A program made the position numbers and the translations under genes. 64,000 nucleotides of DNA, from contig CM061141.1 of the NCBI GenBank assembly GCA_030789695.1, positions 325,609,938 through 325,673,937 of the forward strand. The letters run 5' to 3'. Under the pieces are notes generated by a model. That model was not told the DNA's origin. It made no database searches and saw only the letters and a program-made list of their open reading frames with translations. Below are positions 34,725 through 46,759 of this stretch, in pieces. The DNA is from Scilla litardierei. Taxonomy: Eukaryota > Streptophyta > Magnoliopsida > Asparagales > Asparagaceae. Positions within the stretch are counted from its first letter, which is position 1; the number at the start of each line of letters is the position of its first letter.

Positions 34725-35668
34725 AAGGGATATTCTGTTGTTATCAAGACTTATTGATGCATGTCTAGAGAGTTGTTCTATGAGGGGATGAGAAAGGATG
34801 TCACGGAGATAGTGGCAAAGTATGGTATGTGCCAGCATCACAAATACATGGCAACAGCTCTTGGGGCTGCTACAGACTCTATCCTTGCTAGATCGAGTTT
34901 GTGAGAAGCCGACGATTGATTTTATTGAAGGATTACTGAGGTTAAATGGGTATTCAGTCATCCTTATTTAGGTCGACTGCCTCAGCAAGTATGCGTACTT
35001 TGTGGCACTCCGACATCCCCACAACATAGTGACTGTTGCATTAGCATTCATACAAAAGGTGGTGTGGTTACATGGGATCCTGGAATCCATCGTGTCAGAT
35101 TGAGATCGGGTTTTTTCTTAGCCATTTTTGGAGGGAGATATTTAAGATGCAGTGGATGTCTTGAAGATGAGCCCAAGTTATCATCTCCAAACAGACGGCC
35201 GAACTGAAATTGTCAATATGAGCATCAAGACCTATTTACAGTGTTTTGTTTTAGAGGCCCAGAAGAAGTGGGCAAAGTACTAGTACAACACGTCTTATCA
35301 TACCATCACTCAAACTACGTCTATCAAAGTTTTATTTAGGCATGATCTTATACTTCTATTGCACTATGGCCACAGGTCTATACCAATTTCTCAAATGGAC
35401 AAGTACATGGAGGAGAGGGATTGGGTACTAGAGGAGTTGAAGCGACATCTGATGAGAGCACATCAGATTATGAAGACACATGTAGATGTGCAAAGAGATA
35501 TGTACAATTTGCAGTAGGTGACAGCGTATATTTAAAGCCGCGATTTTACCACCAAGGATCCTCAGCTCACAGGAGGAATGCGAAGCTTTCACCTCGAAAC
35601 TTTGGGCCTTACGAGATTGAGACAAGGATTGGATAGGTTGCATACCGACTTAAGTTATTGCTAGAGTC
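34725..35668 (+). pseudogene. Decayed Reina-like chromovirus integrase, middle fragment
   Basis: Continues 22519 after the AAGTT duplication. With stops and shifts it reads as the zinc region (ELFYEGMRKDVTEIVAKYG, CQHHKYMAT), the catalytic core (HGILESIVSD, then LKMSPSYHLQTDGRTE, about 35159-35210) and the DNA-binding domain (VGDSVYLKPRFY, KLSPRNFGPYEIETRIG, 35515-35640). It stops at the CACTA duplication of Sirevirus B and resumes at 56990. This is the oldest recognisable element in the middle of the window. Confidence 0.8.
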
Positions 35669-35673
35669 CACTA

Positions 35674-37401
35674 TGTAATGCCCTGATAGCTACTGCACAA
35701 GTACTAGAGGGGGGGAATAGTACTTTATAATAATCAAGAGTATAATTCTTAATTATCATGCAAACTCAACCAATAATGCGGAAATGAAAATAGACAACAA
35801 TACAAGACAAGCGCAAACAAGCGATGTAACAGGTTCGGATCCACCAAAGTCTCCCCGACTTGTTCCCGGTGATCCTACGTCCCAAACACCCGGATCCCCT
35901 CCGACTACTTGAGTTAGAATCCTCTAACCCAAGTTTGCACTATGAAATTCTTATAGAAAACCTCTACAAGATCAAATCATACACAAATGAAAATGTGACT
36001 CCCACAAACCGGGATCACAAACTTCTCTCACAACCGAGAGATAAACTTGCAATATCAAAGTAAATGAAATAATAAACACTTACCAATAAAATCCTATGCC
36101 TTGATTAAACTTACTGATTTTAGGGTAAGGAAGATTTTGAAGGAGAGAATGTCACCAAACCCTAGCTCCACCAAGATGAACATCGATCGAAGGCTAGGAT
36201 GGAGTTGGTGACTTTGAATCAAGCTCTTGGCTTGAGTGGCTCACAATGAAGATAATCTCTCTTAAGGAAATTAGGGCTCAAGGAGTTTGGAGAGATTCTT
36301 GTGAGAATGAGGAAGCTTTAGAAATGGAGTTTAATGCTTTCTCTTTGATCTCTAAAACACAATAAATGTCAGCCTTGAATGCTAGGAAGAAGCATCACAA
36401 GTATATATAGGATAGAGAGAGGAGAGAAGGAAAATTCGTAGCATTTAATGCTCCAACGGCTCTATTCTGAAGCAGTCTAATCGGTCTAAGAAAGATCACT
36501 GACCGATTAGTTTGGCAACTAGTCGGTCGGTGATTCTCTTGGACCGACTAAAAGGTTCACGGCCAAGAGGGAGAAATCATGATATAGAACTAGTCGGTCT
36601 AAGAAGACTTGCCAACCGACTAGTTTGACAACTAGTCGGTTGGTGAGTGTTCTTTGACCGACTAAGAGTTGAAATACAATAGGCTGAATTCAAGGAGAAC
36701 TAGTCAGTCTAAGAACAAATTCCAACCGACTAGTTTCACAACTAGTCGGTCGATGGTTGTTCTTGGACCGATTAACGAGTCAACAGTAGCTCAGGCTGAA
36801 AAGTGAAAGTATAACTAGTCGGTCTAAGAAGGATTCCAAACCGACTAGTTTGACAACTAGTCGGTCGGTGAACCTTCTTGGACCAACTAATTGGTCAACA
36901 GTGAAGATGCTGAATTGAGCAAGGAGATCTAGTCGGTTCAAGAAGGATTCTTAACTGACTAGATGACAATCTAGTCGGTTGGTTCTTCTTCTTGAACCAA
37001 CTAAGATGCACTAGAAGCCGCGAAATGAAGCGTAAAGCTTCGGGGAAGTTTCTATGGGCTTCTAAGATAATCCTAGCTCTAAGATATGAGCGTTATGAAG
37101 ATTATAATGTAAGTCCTACTCAAGGCTTAACATTATACGAAAAGAAGCTAGAAAACTATAAAATAAACTTGACGAACCGTCTTCAAAGCTTCAATCCGTA
37201 TCTCTTGACTTCAATAATGCTCCTAGAGCTTCAATGAAGCTTCAGGCACACGATCACGAGCTTTGAGAAGTCTTGAGATGTCGCTTTCGATATACGTAGA
37301 ATTTTGGCGACGATCTCCATAAATGCGCTCACAAAGAGTTACTTCACGATATTTATGTTTGTTCATCATCAAAACCAAATCCGGGGAATCAATACTCAAT
37401 A
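35674..37401 (-). repeat. 3' LTR of Sirevirus B
   Basis: 1728 bases. On the plus strand it begins TGTAATGCCCTGATAGC and ends ATACTCAATA (the last CA-complement base changed). It carries a dyad array at 36475-37010 and TATATATAG at 36401-36410. Confidence 0.93.
36475..37010 (-). promoter_or_regulatory. Nested dyad array, U3 of Sirevirus B 3' LTR
   Basis: Five units, same order as in Sirevirus A but with its own substitutions, several in the outer arms. The 36478-36560 unit next to the TATA box is the most diverged. Confidence 0.85.
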
Positions 37402-37710
37402 TTCTCCCCCTTTTTGGTGATGACAAACCAACATAAATAATAATCAATAATAATGCATCAAAAGAAATTTACTTACTCCCCCTGCATTGATGGCACGTTA
37501 ATTCCATATTAAATAATAATCATACGCATCAAGTAGACGAGGAAAGTATAAAATATGATCCAATTATTGAAATATAGGATTTGAAATCCATTTTTATATC
37601 TTAACTCCCCCTGAATCTAACATATCAAATTAGATTCACGGTAAATTGCTTTAAATTATCATTTAGCACATCGTCATTATTAATTCTCTCCCCCTTTGGC
37701 ATTAGCAAAA
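37402..37710 (-). other. Multiplied polypurine tracts of Sirevirus B
   Basis: Minus-strand purine tracts at 37403-37416 (next to the LTR), about 37474-37488, 37603-37616 and 37687-37700, matching the four tracts of Sirevirus A in order and spacing. Confidence 0.9.
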
Positions 37711-38064
37711 AGAGCGGGATGAGATCAACGACACAACAATGACTAAAATAAAAAGCACGAGAGTCGAAGAATACGACCACGGTTCAAATGACCCCAAAGT
37801 AAAATCACGAAGAAAATCAAAGTGTGCCAACGAGACCATAGTCGAAAATCGAAAAAAAATAAAATCATCAAAACTCAAATCAATTTCACATATTGAGTTA
37901 TGGAACATACTCTCCAATATCAACATTCTTAGTGAATTTAGTGCATGGAAAACAATTCTATGTTTTCATAAAAAGAATTCTATTTAATCAATATAATCGT
38001 CGAACGACGAAATCAACATCAGAGACAAAAATATAATGTGCACACTGAAGTAAATGGCAACACG

Positions 38065-38065
<1 letters not shown>

Positions 38066-38135
<70 letters not shown>
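38066..38135. repeat. (TG)n microsatellite, about 32 units
   Basis: Uninterrupted TGTG... from 38066 to 38130 followed by ATATA. It lies in the 3' untranslated region of Sirevirus B at the site of a short AT repeat in Sirevirus A. Open frames through it (repeated CV or HT) are artefacts. Confidence 0.97.
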
Positions 38136-38368
38136 ACATGGGACATCAAAAGGTATACCTCCGCCAACACAAATATAAGCGATCATCAGATCGATGCACA
38201 TCATACAACACATGTCTCAACAGACATCAAAACGATCATACATCAAAAAGTATCATCAAAACATCCAAAAATACATCATAAATACATAACCACCCAACTA
38301 TCTTACCCAACTCTGTCACAACAAAATAAATCATCCAAGTGCACATGGGAGAGTCCTCCAACGCAAGC

Positions 38369-38694
38369 TCAGGAGGCAGAGGCATGATCTACATCAGTAG
38401 CAGGCTGTGCAGAAGGAGTGGTATTGGTCTCTGGGTCGACAGGAGTGTCCACCGAAGGGATGGTGGCAGCAGGAGTGCTCTCGGGAGCACCAGCAGAAGT
38501 AGCAGCAGCAGACGTACCCTCTGGGGCACGAGCATGAGAATCAACAAGCTCCTCAAGATCAACGGCGGAGGGAAGAGAGGAGACGCGGGGGATAGGGTTG
38601 AGGAGAGATAACGCACCGATTAGAATGAGTGCTAATCGGTATAGGCGGGATATAAATCGATTCAGAATGCTAAAAGACATAACTGCCCCTGCGC
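38369..38694 (-). pseudogene. Extra 3' ORF remnant of Sirevirus B (internally deleted)
   Basis: The minus-strand tail EGTSAAATSAGAPESTPA matches the C-terminal tail of the Sirevirus A extra ORF. Upstream it joins abruptly, near 38590-38600, to sequence equivalent to the 5' leader of that ORF, so the start codon and the whole globular part (about 1.5 kb) are gone. The dyad array before it is kept. Confidence 0.8.
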
Positions 38695-38886
38695 AACTAG
38701 TCGGTCTAAGTTCAAGTGCTGATCGACTAGAATGCAATCTAGTCGGTCGGCCAATGAGCTTGGACCGACTAACTGCAAACAACAGCTGAAGTCAAAAATT
38801 AGGGCAAGATCTACTCGGTCTGAGTTCAATCACCAACCGACTAGAATGCAATCTAGTCGGCCGGCCAATGAACTGGGACCGACTAA
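38695..38886 (-). promoter_or_regulatory. Internal dyad array of Sirevirus B
   Basis: Two nested units matching 29980-30172. One unit shows a paired change relative to Sirevirus A: left arm AAGCTCA for AAGCACA, right arm TGAACTT for TGTACTT, so the pair stays complementary. A TATA-like TTTATATCC (minus strand, about 38648-38656) follows. Confidence 0.8.
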
Positions 38887-39116
38887 AAGAGTCCAAAAAT
38901 TTGTGAATTCGAAATTTTGAGTTCTCTCCTAAGAACACTTGGATGAAACATCAAAATACTCTCAAACATCATTATTCTACCCCATAAAACATAGAAAATC
39001 TTAAATACGACGTGCAAATCGAAAATCCAATCACAAATCCAGAAAATCCCAACAATTCTAGCATGAGCATATATAAAAAAAATCATTATCATGCAAGATT
39101 ATTGAAAATATGAATC
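38887..39116 (-). other. pol to array spacer of Sirevirus B
   Basis: Matches 29730-29980 of Sirevirus A. No gene; short hydrophobic frames read here are also present in A but degenerate. Confidence 0.5.
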
Positions 39117-40796
39117 CTAAATCTCGGATTCACACATAATCCCCAATTCTCGACGTAACCGCACAAAGGAGTCTTCCTTGAGTGGTTTCGTGAAAATATC
39201 GGCGATTTGCTTCTGGGTTTCAACGTACACTAAAATGATGTCCTTTTTAGCAACATGATCATCTAGGAAATGGTGACGGACATCTATGTGTTTTGAACGG
39301 GAATGGTGTACCGGATTCTTAGAGAGACAAATTGCACTTTGGTTATCCACCATGATAGGGCAAGTATCACAGTTTATACCAAAGTCTTTAAGTGTGTGTC
39401 TCATCCAAAGAACCTGAGCACATGCAGTACCGGCAGCAATATATTCCGCCTCGGTGGTTGAAAGTGATACGAAATTCTGCTTCTTGGAAAACCAAGAGAC
39501 AAGAGAATTTCCTACAAAATGGCAAGTGCCACTAGTACTTTTCCTATCGGATTTACATCCAGCATAATCTGCGTCACAATATGAGATTAACTCATATGTG
39601 CTAGACTTTGGATAATATAATCCGTAGTCGAGGGTGTAACTTAAATAACAGAAAATACGTTTTACCGCTATCAAGTGAGATTCCTTAGGTTGAGATTGAT
39701 AACGAGCACATACACATACAGCAAACATAATATCGGGCCGACTGGCAGTAAGATATAGTAAACTACCTATCATACCTCGATATAGACGAATGTCTACATC
39801 TTTGCCGCCCGAATCTTTATCAAGATGTGTAGTAGTGCTCATTGGAGTCTTCTTACCAGAATCATTCTCCATTCCAAATCGCTTTAGCAACTCCACCGTG
39901 TACTTGGTTCGGTGGATGAAGATTGCATCGTTCATTTGGCGAATTTGGAGACCTAAGAAATATTTGAGCTCACCCATGTGGCTCATCTCAAATTGGTCCT
40001 TCATGACATTAGAAAACTCTTCGCAAAGAGTGATGTTAGTAGCACCGAAAATGATATCATCAACATAGATTTGAACTAAAATAATATCATGATTCGCATA
40101 CTTAACAAATAGTGTAGAATCAACTTCACCCATTTTAAAACCCAAATCCAGAAGAAAGTTCTTTAGGCGGTCATACCAAGCTCTAGGAGCTTCTCTCAAA
40201 CCATAAAGTTCTTTCTTAAGTTTGAAAATGTGATTTGGAAATTTTTCATTTATAAAACCCGGAGGTTGAGAAACATAAACTTTCTCAACGACATCTCCGT
40301 TTAAAAATGCACTTTTTACATCCATTTGAAAGAGTTTAAAATCTTTATGGCATGCAAAAGATAACAACAACCTAATAGATTCTAATCTAGCTACAGGAGC
40401 AAAGGATTCTTCGAAGTCTATACCTTCCTCTTGCCTGTAGCCTTGAGCTACTAACCGAGATTTGTTCCGGACGACGTTTTGGTTCTCGTCGGTCTTATTC
40501 TTGAAGATCCACTTCATTCCTATAACGGTGTGGCTCTTCGAAGGCAATGGAACAAGATCCCAAACCTCATTCCTCTCAAACTGAATGAGTTCCTCCTCCA
40601 TGGCTAGGATCCAAGAACTATCTTCGCACACTTCCTTAATATTCTTTGGCTCTATCGAAGAGGCAAAGGCACAATGAGCGAAGTAGTTGACTTGAGATCT
40701 CGTCTTGACACTATGAAGTATGTTGCCAATGACTTGCTCATGGGGATGGACACGAACTGTATGAAGTCGTTTGGGAACTCCCTGATCACTAGAACA
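39117..40796 (-). pseudogene. Sirevirus reverse transcriptase and RNase H (copy B)
   Basis: A 504-codon open frame from the GTG at 40631 is preceded in register by EPKNIKEV and more. [52 protein letters not shown] (near residue 189 of that frame), [28 protein letters not shown] and [11 protein letters not shown] are all present, and the frame ends at TAG after CESEI. This is the best preserved polymerase in the window. Register with the integrase is lost near 40797 (one base fewer than copy A). Confidence 0.9.
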
Positions 40797-41592
40797 TTCG
40801 CAAAAGATTCATCAGTAGGGTTAGTATCAATAGAATCAGTAGAATTAGAATTACCAATACAATCACATATAACTTCCATGGAGTCATCATCATTAGTAAT
40901 TCTAGGAGGGACAAAATTTTCATTGAATGAAACATGAAGTGATTCCTCGATCGTTGAGGTTCTTTTGTTGTATATCCAGTAGGCTTTGCTACGGGAGGAA
41001 TATCCAACAAATATCCCCGCATTGGATCTTGGATCAAATTAGTCCAAACTCCCATACATGTTTTTGATAAAACATTTTGCACCAAAAACTCGAAAATGTT
41101 TAACTTGAGGCAATCTACCAAACAACAATTCATAACAAGTTTGTTTGGTGCCGGGCCTCAAGAGTATCCTATTAAACACATAGCAAGCGGTATGTACCGC
41201 TTCCACCCAAAATTGATGGCCAAGTTGGCTATCATCAAGCATTGTGTGAGCACATTCCACTAGCGTCCTATTCTTTCTCTCAACAACACCATTTTGAGGG
41301 GGTGCGCGAGGGAAAGAAAAGGTGTGGGTAAAACCAACTTGATCACAAAAATTTGAGAAAGACTCATTCTCAAATTCCCCTCCATGATCACTACGAATAA
41401 TGACAAGGGTGGTTCCAATGAGATTTTGTACTTTCTTCACAAATATTGTGATGTTTTCAAAAGCATCATTTTTATTACTTAAAGAAAATACCCAAGTAAA
41501 TCTAGAAAAGTCATCAACGATGACAACTCCATATCGAGCATTCCCTAATGAAGCAACTCTAATTGGCCCAAAAAGATCTAGATGTAAAAAGC
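40797..41592 (-). pseudogene. Sirevirus integrase (copy B)
   Basis: Frame with [49 protein letters not shown] and [14 protein letters not shown] replaces a lysine codon near 41039, and one extra T near 41590 separates it from the upstream part. Catalytic residues seem kept. Confidence 0.88.
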
Positions 41593-42272
41593 TTTAGAGG
41601 CCGTTTAGATGAAATGCTTTTCTTAGGGTTGAATGACGATTTGGGAAGTTTTCCTCGTTGACACGAGTCACAAAAGCTTTTCTTTTGGAAGGAAAGCTTA
41701 GGAAATCCTTTAATAGAATTTAACTTGGATAGCTTAAAAAGTGTTCCAAAGTTCACATGACCAAAACGTCGGTGCCATAAGTGTTGTTCACTTGTGTTGG
41801 CAATACGACATTGTTCATGTGACTTGGGGATGTCAAGGATATATATATCCTTATGGCGTGTGCCAGAAAATAACAAATTATTATTATCTTTACTAAAAAT
41901 ATGACACATTCCTTTCGCAAAGCTAACTTTGTAACCATTGTCACAAAGTTGGCTTATTGAAATAAGATTGTGATTTAAGCCTTTAACAAGGTAAACATCA
42001 CTTATTAGAGGTTTAGATGGGTTACCAACTTTACCAACACCAATGATGGTTCCGCTCTCGTTGCCTCCAAAGACTACTCGGTTCCCATTTGCAATGGGCA
42101 CCACTCTGGATTGTAATTGAGCTTCAGCCGTCATGTGTTTTGAACACCCGCTATCGAGTATCCACCCATCCTTGGAGCTAAATTTGGATTTGTTGCTCCG
42201 TTTCTTTTTCTTGAGTACCTAAAGATAAAAATATCATTCCATGGTACCCAAGATCATTGGGTCCTAAAAGAT
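41593..42272 (-). pseudogene. Sirevirus protease and integrase zinc region (copy B)
   Basis: 191 codons open from about 42134: MTAEAQLQ, VVFGGNESGTIIGVGKVG, SDVYLVKGLNHNLISISQL, HLWHRRFGHVNFG and CDSCQRGKL. The protease active site DSGCSKH lies just upstream at about 42135-42160. The region ends at the TAGAC duplication of the Athila-like insertion. Confidence 0.88.
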
Positions 42273-42524
42273 TAGACTGACGTGCGTTTATATTTCATAT
42301 ATTCACGTACGTTTTCTTTTGTGTTTTTCCGTGTTTTTTCGCCGTCTCTTATTCGTTTTCGTGTATTTTCCCGTTTTCTTTCACTTTTCTTTGTTTATCC
42401 ATGATTGCAGGGGATTGACCACGTAGGGGACGTTTAACGATGATATCCCAAGTCCCCGGAGCAACGGGAGAAGTCACGCGTGATCCAGGGGGTCAAACGT
42501 CGAAGAATTCATCTTTCAGCCCCT

Positions 42525-42875
42525 CACCCGGTCGGTTGGTCATCTCCAACCTATCGGGGGATGCACGCGTGCACCACCCGGTCTCTGCCGCAGCTCACAA
42601 AGAAGTCACCCGACCGGTTCGTAGACCGGTTCAGCGGGGGCTGTTCTCTGTTTTCTCGAAGCAAAACGCCAACCGATCGGGTGACTCTCACCCGATCGGT
42701 TCATCTGTAGCTGAAGAAGAAGAGCTGAAGACACGGACGTCGAACCGATCGATTCACCCGACTGCTCCAAGATCCAACCGGTCACTCAAGAACTCACCCG
42801 ACCGGTTCATGTGATCGGGTGAAAGCTCGCCGTTTTCTGTTATTAATTTGTAACGGATCAACCGATCGGTTGATG
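42525..42875 (+). promoter_or_regulatory. CCGATCGG dyad array, 5' LTR of the Athila-like element
   Basis: Many copies of AACCGATCGGTT, ACCCGATCGGGT and mixed or CCGACCGG variants. Pairs form larger hairpins, such as AACCGATCGGGTGA with TCACCCGATCGGTT around 3 bases (about 42670-42702). The last palindrome ends 12 bases before the TATA box. Confidence 0.85.
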
Positions 42876-42883
42876 CGAAGGTC

Positions 42884-42891
42884 TATAAATA
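42884..42891 (+). promoter_or_regulatory. TATA box of the Athila-like 5' LTR
   Basis: TATAAATA just after the dyad array; the same box is at 52018-52025 in the 3' LTR. Confidence 0.8.
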
Positions 42892-43822
42892 GAACCCCTA
42901 GGGTTCCAGAAACGGGAGCTGTTATTTTTTCTACTGTTTTATCTCCTTGTGACGGCTGTAATTGTTACTCTTTTGTAAGTTTTCAGATCTTTCTAAAATT
43001 TTAGTATTGTCTTTATTACTCTATTACTTCCGCATTGCAATTGTCCGATTATGATTCCAACGGTTAAATTTCATTTAGATCGCTTTTTCATGAATTTTTG
43101 TGAGTAGTTCCCAAATCTGGGATTTTGGTGGAAACCCCTTCGGGGGCTCTTCCCGATGCGTCCATAGGGTTAGGAAATCGATAGGGAGTAGGAATCTAAC
43201 GGTTACGCGGGGTGTTTCATTGTCATCGGCGGGAAAAAGACCGCCTTTGACCGTTGGGCCAAGGGGGAATAAACTTGGCGGTTGACTCCCTAGCCATAGC
43301 TCACACCCTTAGCGTAGACGCCGAATCCTAGCACGCGGGAGTGGCAGGATGAGACGTTGGGAGATATCGTTACGGGCTTAGTGCTCCCGGGATCGATCAG
43401 TGTTAATGGACACGGGAGTGCCCACTGATCGAATCCGGGAAGTCCGGTGTATCATCCTGGGCACCGACCGGAATATCGGGCCCATGGGACGCCGGTACCA
43501 CTTTCAGAGGCAACGTCTCACCATTAGACCCTAATCCCGATCGCTATCCATACCCGTAGGCCGTATCGGCGAGAGTCTCTCATCGGGTTGGAAACCAAAG
43601 TCCCGGGTTTTCTTTCTTGTTGTTCATACCCTTTTATTTCCTTTCGTGACAACCATTCACCGATTCGGGCTAGCTCGCCCCTCGGGGTGATTTAGGTCCT
43701 ACCTGACCCAAGCACAACCTCGCCTCCCTGAGTTCGATATTCCCGCACCCTACATTAACCGTGAAACTTGCGGTAAACGACACCGCGCCGCCGTAAAGCA
43801 AGCGGGGCGCCGGTCAAGTTTA

Positions 43823-43840
43823 TGGCGCCGTTGTCGGGGA
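43823..43840 (+). other. Primer-binding site, Asp-tRNA type
   Basis: TGGCGCCGTTGTCGGGGA, six bases inside the LTR. It matches the complement of the plant Asp tRNA 3' end at 17 of 18 positions by memory. This primer is usual in Tat/Athila-type elements. Confidence 0.9.
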
Positions 43841-44017
43841 GGCAACGTGCTTGTTATTCTAGGATCTCTTGAACCCTCGTGTCTAGCTCACATCCCTACC
43901 TCGCGATAATTTTCGCATTCTCCTTTTTCTTTTTTCTTTTTTTCTTATTTTTATTTTTATTTCTTATTTTATCTGTTTCTTTTCCACTTGTCGCTTCACG
44001 GGTGTTTGTTGTTTTTC

Positions 44018-46759
44018 ATGCGCAGGAGTTCAAGGAGTCTTGACGACTTGATTCCCCTCGATCCAGAGATTAACGCCACCCTTAGGCGTTTGGCCGCCGA
44101 GAAGCGAAGAAGAGAAGATCCCGAATCTATGGAGGAGAACACCCCACCTCGCAAGTCTATGCTGGAGTACTCGATGCCATCCATCGAGTCGACTTCCGCC
44201 ATCCGATCTCCAGCTATTGCGGCCCAAAGCTTTGAGCTGAAGCCGTCTCTAGTGACATGGATCCAGCAGGACCAGTTTGCGGGTGCACCCATGGAGAGCC
44301 CAATCGAGCACATAGACTCCTTCTTGGAGAAGTGTGACACCTTCCGGATTAATGGTGTCACGACAGAGGCTATCCGTCTGAAGCTGTTCCCCTTCTCTTT
44401 GCGAGACAAAGCCAAGCAATGGCTAAGGGGGAAGGACCCCAACACTTTCAACACCTGGGAGAAGCTCTCCAACACTTTTCTGACGAAGTTCTTTCCTCCG
44501 GGGAAGACCATGAAGTTGAGGAGTGAGATCTCCTCCTTCTCCCAGGCCAGCCACGAGTCCTTGCATGAAGCTTGGACGAGATATAAAGAGATGCAAAGAA
44601 GATGCCCTCACCATGAGCTTCCGAAGTGGCAGATTATTAATCTGTTCTACAATGGGTTGAGGGATGACCTGAAATCTTCTATGGACGTCACGGCTGGGGG
44701 TTCCTTCATGTCTAGGAGCGAGGAGGATGCCGGGCATATTCTGGAAAATATGGCATCCAACAATGAGCGGTGGTGTGACGAGAGAGCCACACCAAGATCC
44801 GGGGGTATACACAGAGTCGAGGACGTCGACAAACTTTCAAGCAAGTTCGACTTGCTTTCGACCCAGATCTCCGCACTAATGGTAGGAGCCGGTGGGGCTG
44901 GTACACAGCAAATTTCTGCGGTAGCGTCCGAATTCTTTGGGGAATTCGACGGTGGTGACATCTCACCACCGTTGGATCAGGCGAGCACACTATTTTACAA
45001 CCCCACGGGAAATGTGCCGTATCCGCCAAGGACCAACTCCAACCCGGTCTACTCTCCAAACAACCGGAACCACCCCAACTTCAGTTACCGGCCACCATTT
45101 CAGCCCTCGCCGCCTCAACAGCCGCAGCAACAAACTTATCAGCCGGCTAGGCCACAGCAGAGCCCACTTCAGCAGCAACCACTTCAGCAGCAACCACTTT
45201 AGCAGCAATTTTACGCCCCCAAGAATCAGCAGCCGTTCCAGCAGCAGCAGCAGTATGGCCAACAGAGGGCCGTCTCTCCGGTTGAGTCTCTCTTGACTCA
45301 ATATATTACCAACCAAGAGAAGATCAATCAAAAGCTGGAAATGGGTCAGTGGACCCTCACGGACCAAGTAACCCAGCTGGGGTTACAAGTGGCGAACCTT
45401 GCAAGGTCACAAAACCAATTACCGCCACAACCGGAGGTGAACCCGAGGGGAGCAACCCAAACATCGGCACTCATGCACGAGCACGCAAATGTGTCCGCTA
45501 TCGTTCTGAGAAGCGGGACACAAATTCCTACTAGAGTGCCCCCTAGCAACCCGGAAGCACCATTGGTCGTTGAGAGACCGACCGAAAAATCAAATGACGC
45601 CGGTGCTTCGTCATCAAATCCTATGACTCCGGAGGGAGTCTCTGAAGAAGAGAAGAAGAAGGAGGAAGAGCGCCCGAAAGTGTATAAACCCGTTGTGCCA
45701 TTTCCACAACGGTTGGCTCAGGCAAAAATTGATGAGAAATATGGCAAGTTCTTCGCCATGGTCAAGGACCTAAGCCTGCAAATCCCCTTCCTAGAAGCAA
45801 TCGAAACAATCCCCTCCTATGCAAAATTCTTGAAAGATTTGATGACTAGAGGGTCTAGAAAGGAGAAAGTAGTGCTGACGGCGGAATGTAGCGCTCTTAT
45901 TCAGAGGGCAAACCCGCCGAAACTCAAGGACCCGGGGAGCTTCTCTATTCCTTGCACGATCGGGGCGGTGAAGATTCATCGTGCACTCGTCGATCTAGGA
46001 GCGAGTGTTAGCTTGATGCCCTTGTCGATGTATAGAAGGATAGGAATGGGTGATTTGGAGCCCACCGGTATGACCCTACAACTAGCTGACCGGTCGGTCA
46101 AATATCCGGTGGGAATTGTGGATGACCTCCCCGTGAATGTGAGAGGGGTGCATGTGCCTGTGGACTTTGTAGTCATGGACATGCCTGAAGACGCACACAC
46201 CCCCATCATCCTGGGACGGCCCTTCATGGCCACTGCTGGCGTTCTAATAGATGTGAAGAACGAAAAACTCTCTTTGAACGTCAGCGGAGAGAAAGTTGAG
46301 TTTGATCTGGGGTTGTCCATGAAGCACCCCGATCCCCTTGATGACCCTCGATGCAATTTGCTTGAGATAGAAGAAGAAAAGGCCGCTGAAGAGAGCTCCT
46401 GGGAGATTCTCCTGAGAAACCCCCCCGATGACTTGGGGGATTCAGAAGATGGAGACGGCCCCAAGTACAAAGAAGCTGCTGGAAAACCGAGTGCAGCAAG
46501 AACGACCCCTCCCGGGTTCCCCAAGGCTCCTCCTGTGAGGAGAACGGGGAAAGAGCCCATGGACCTCACTAAAGACGAGGTCCGAATCCTGAAGAAGATG
46601 GCGGGAAGCGCCAACACCAAGGAAAAGCCCCCGGATCCCAAGAGCAAGGGGAGGGTAGTCGAGCAAGTATTTTTCCAGCCGCTGACTACTCCAAGTGCCT
46701 TCAACTCCAATGAGAAAGAGATGCCAAACTTCGGGCATCGCCCGTATCGACCACCATGA
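44018..46759 (+). pseudogene. Gag-protease of the Athila-like element (one nonsense codon)
   Basis: One frame of 914 codons from ATG 44018, broken only by TAG at 45200-45202, where two preceding repeat units (CCACTTCAGCAGCAA) have CAG. Gag core at residues ~100-255 (HIDSFLEKCDTFRING, FPFSLRDKAKQWLRG, WEKLSNTFLTKFFPP, LHEAWTRYKEMQRRCPHH). A Pro/Gln-rich repeat segment follows (~350-425), then an acidic linker and a protease with ALVDLGASVSLMP near residue 657 and IILGRPFMATAG further on. There is no CCHC knuckle. The frame ends at TGA 46757-46759 without entering a polymerase. Confidence 0.88.

Larger units (their letters stand above)
42278..43816 (+). repeat. 5' LTR of the Athila-like element
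   Basis: 1539 bases, TGACGTGCGTTTATATTTC...GGCGCCGGTCA. It contains the dyad array and TATAAATA at 42884-42891. Compared with the 3' LTR it differs by scattered substitutions and lacks one 20-base palindrome unit near 42873. Confidence 0.93.

Noticed and set aside
36992..37237. 81-codon frame, with a similar one at 56575-56820
   Set aside because: Both are the same part of the Sirevirus B LTRs read on the non-coding strand.
37988..38387. Poly-CV and poly-HT peptides
   Set aside because: Translation of the (TG)n microsatellite.
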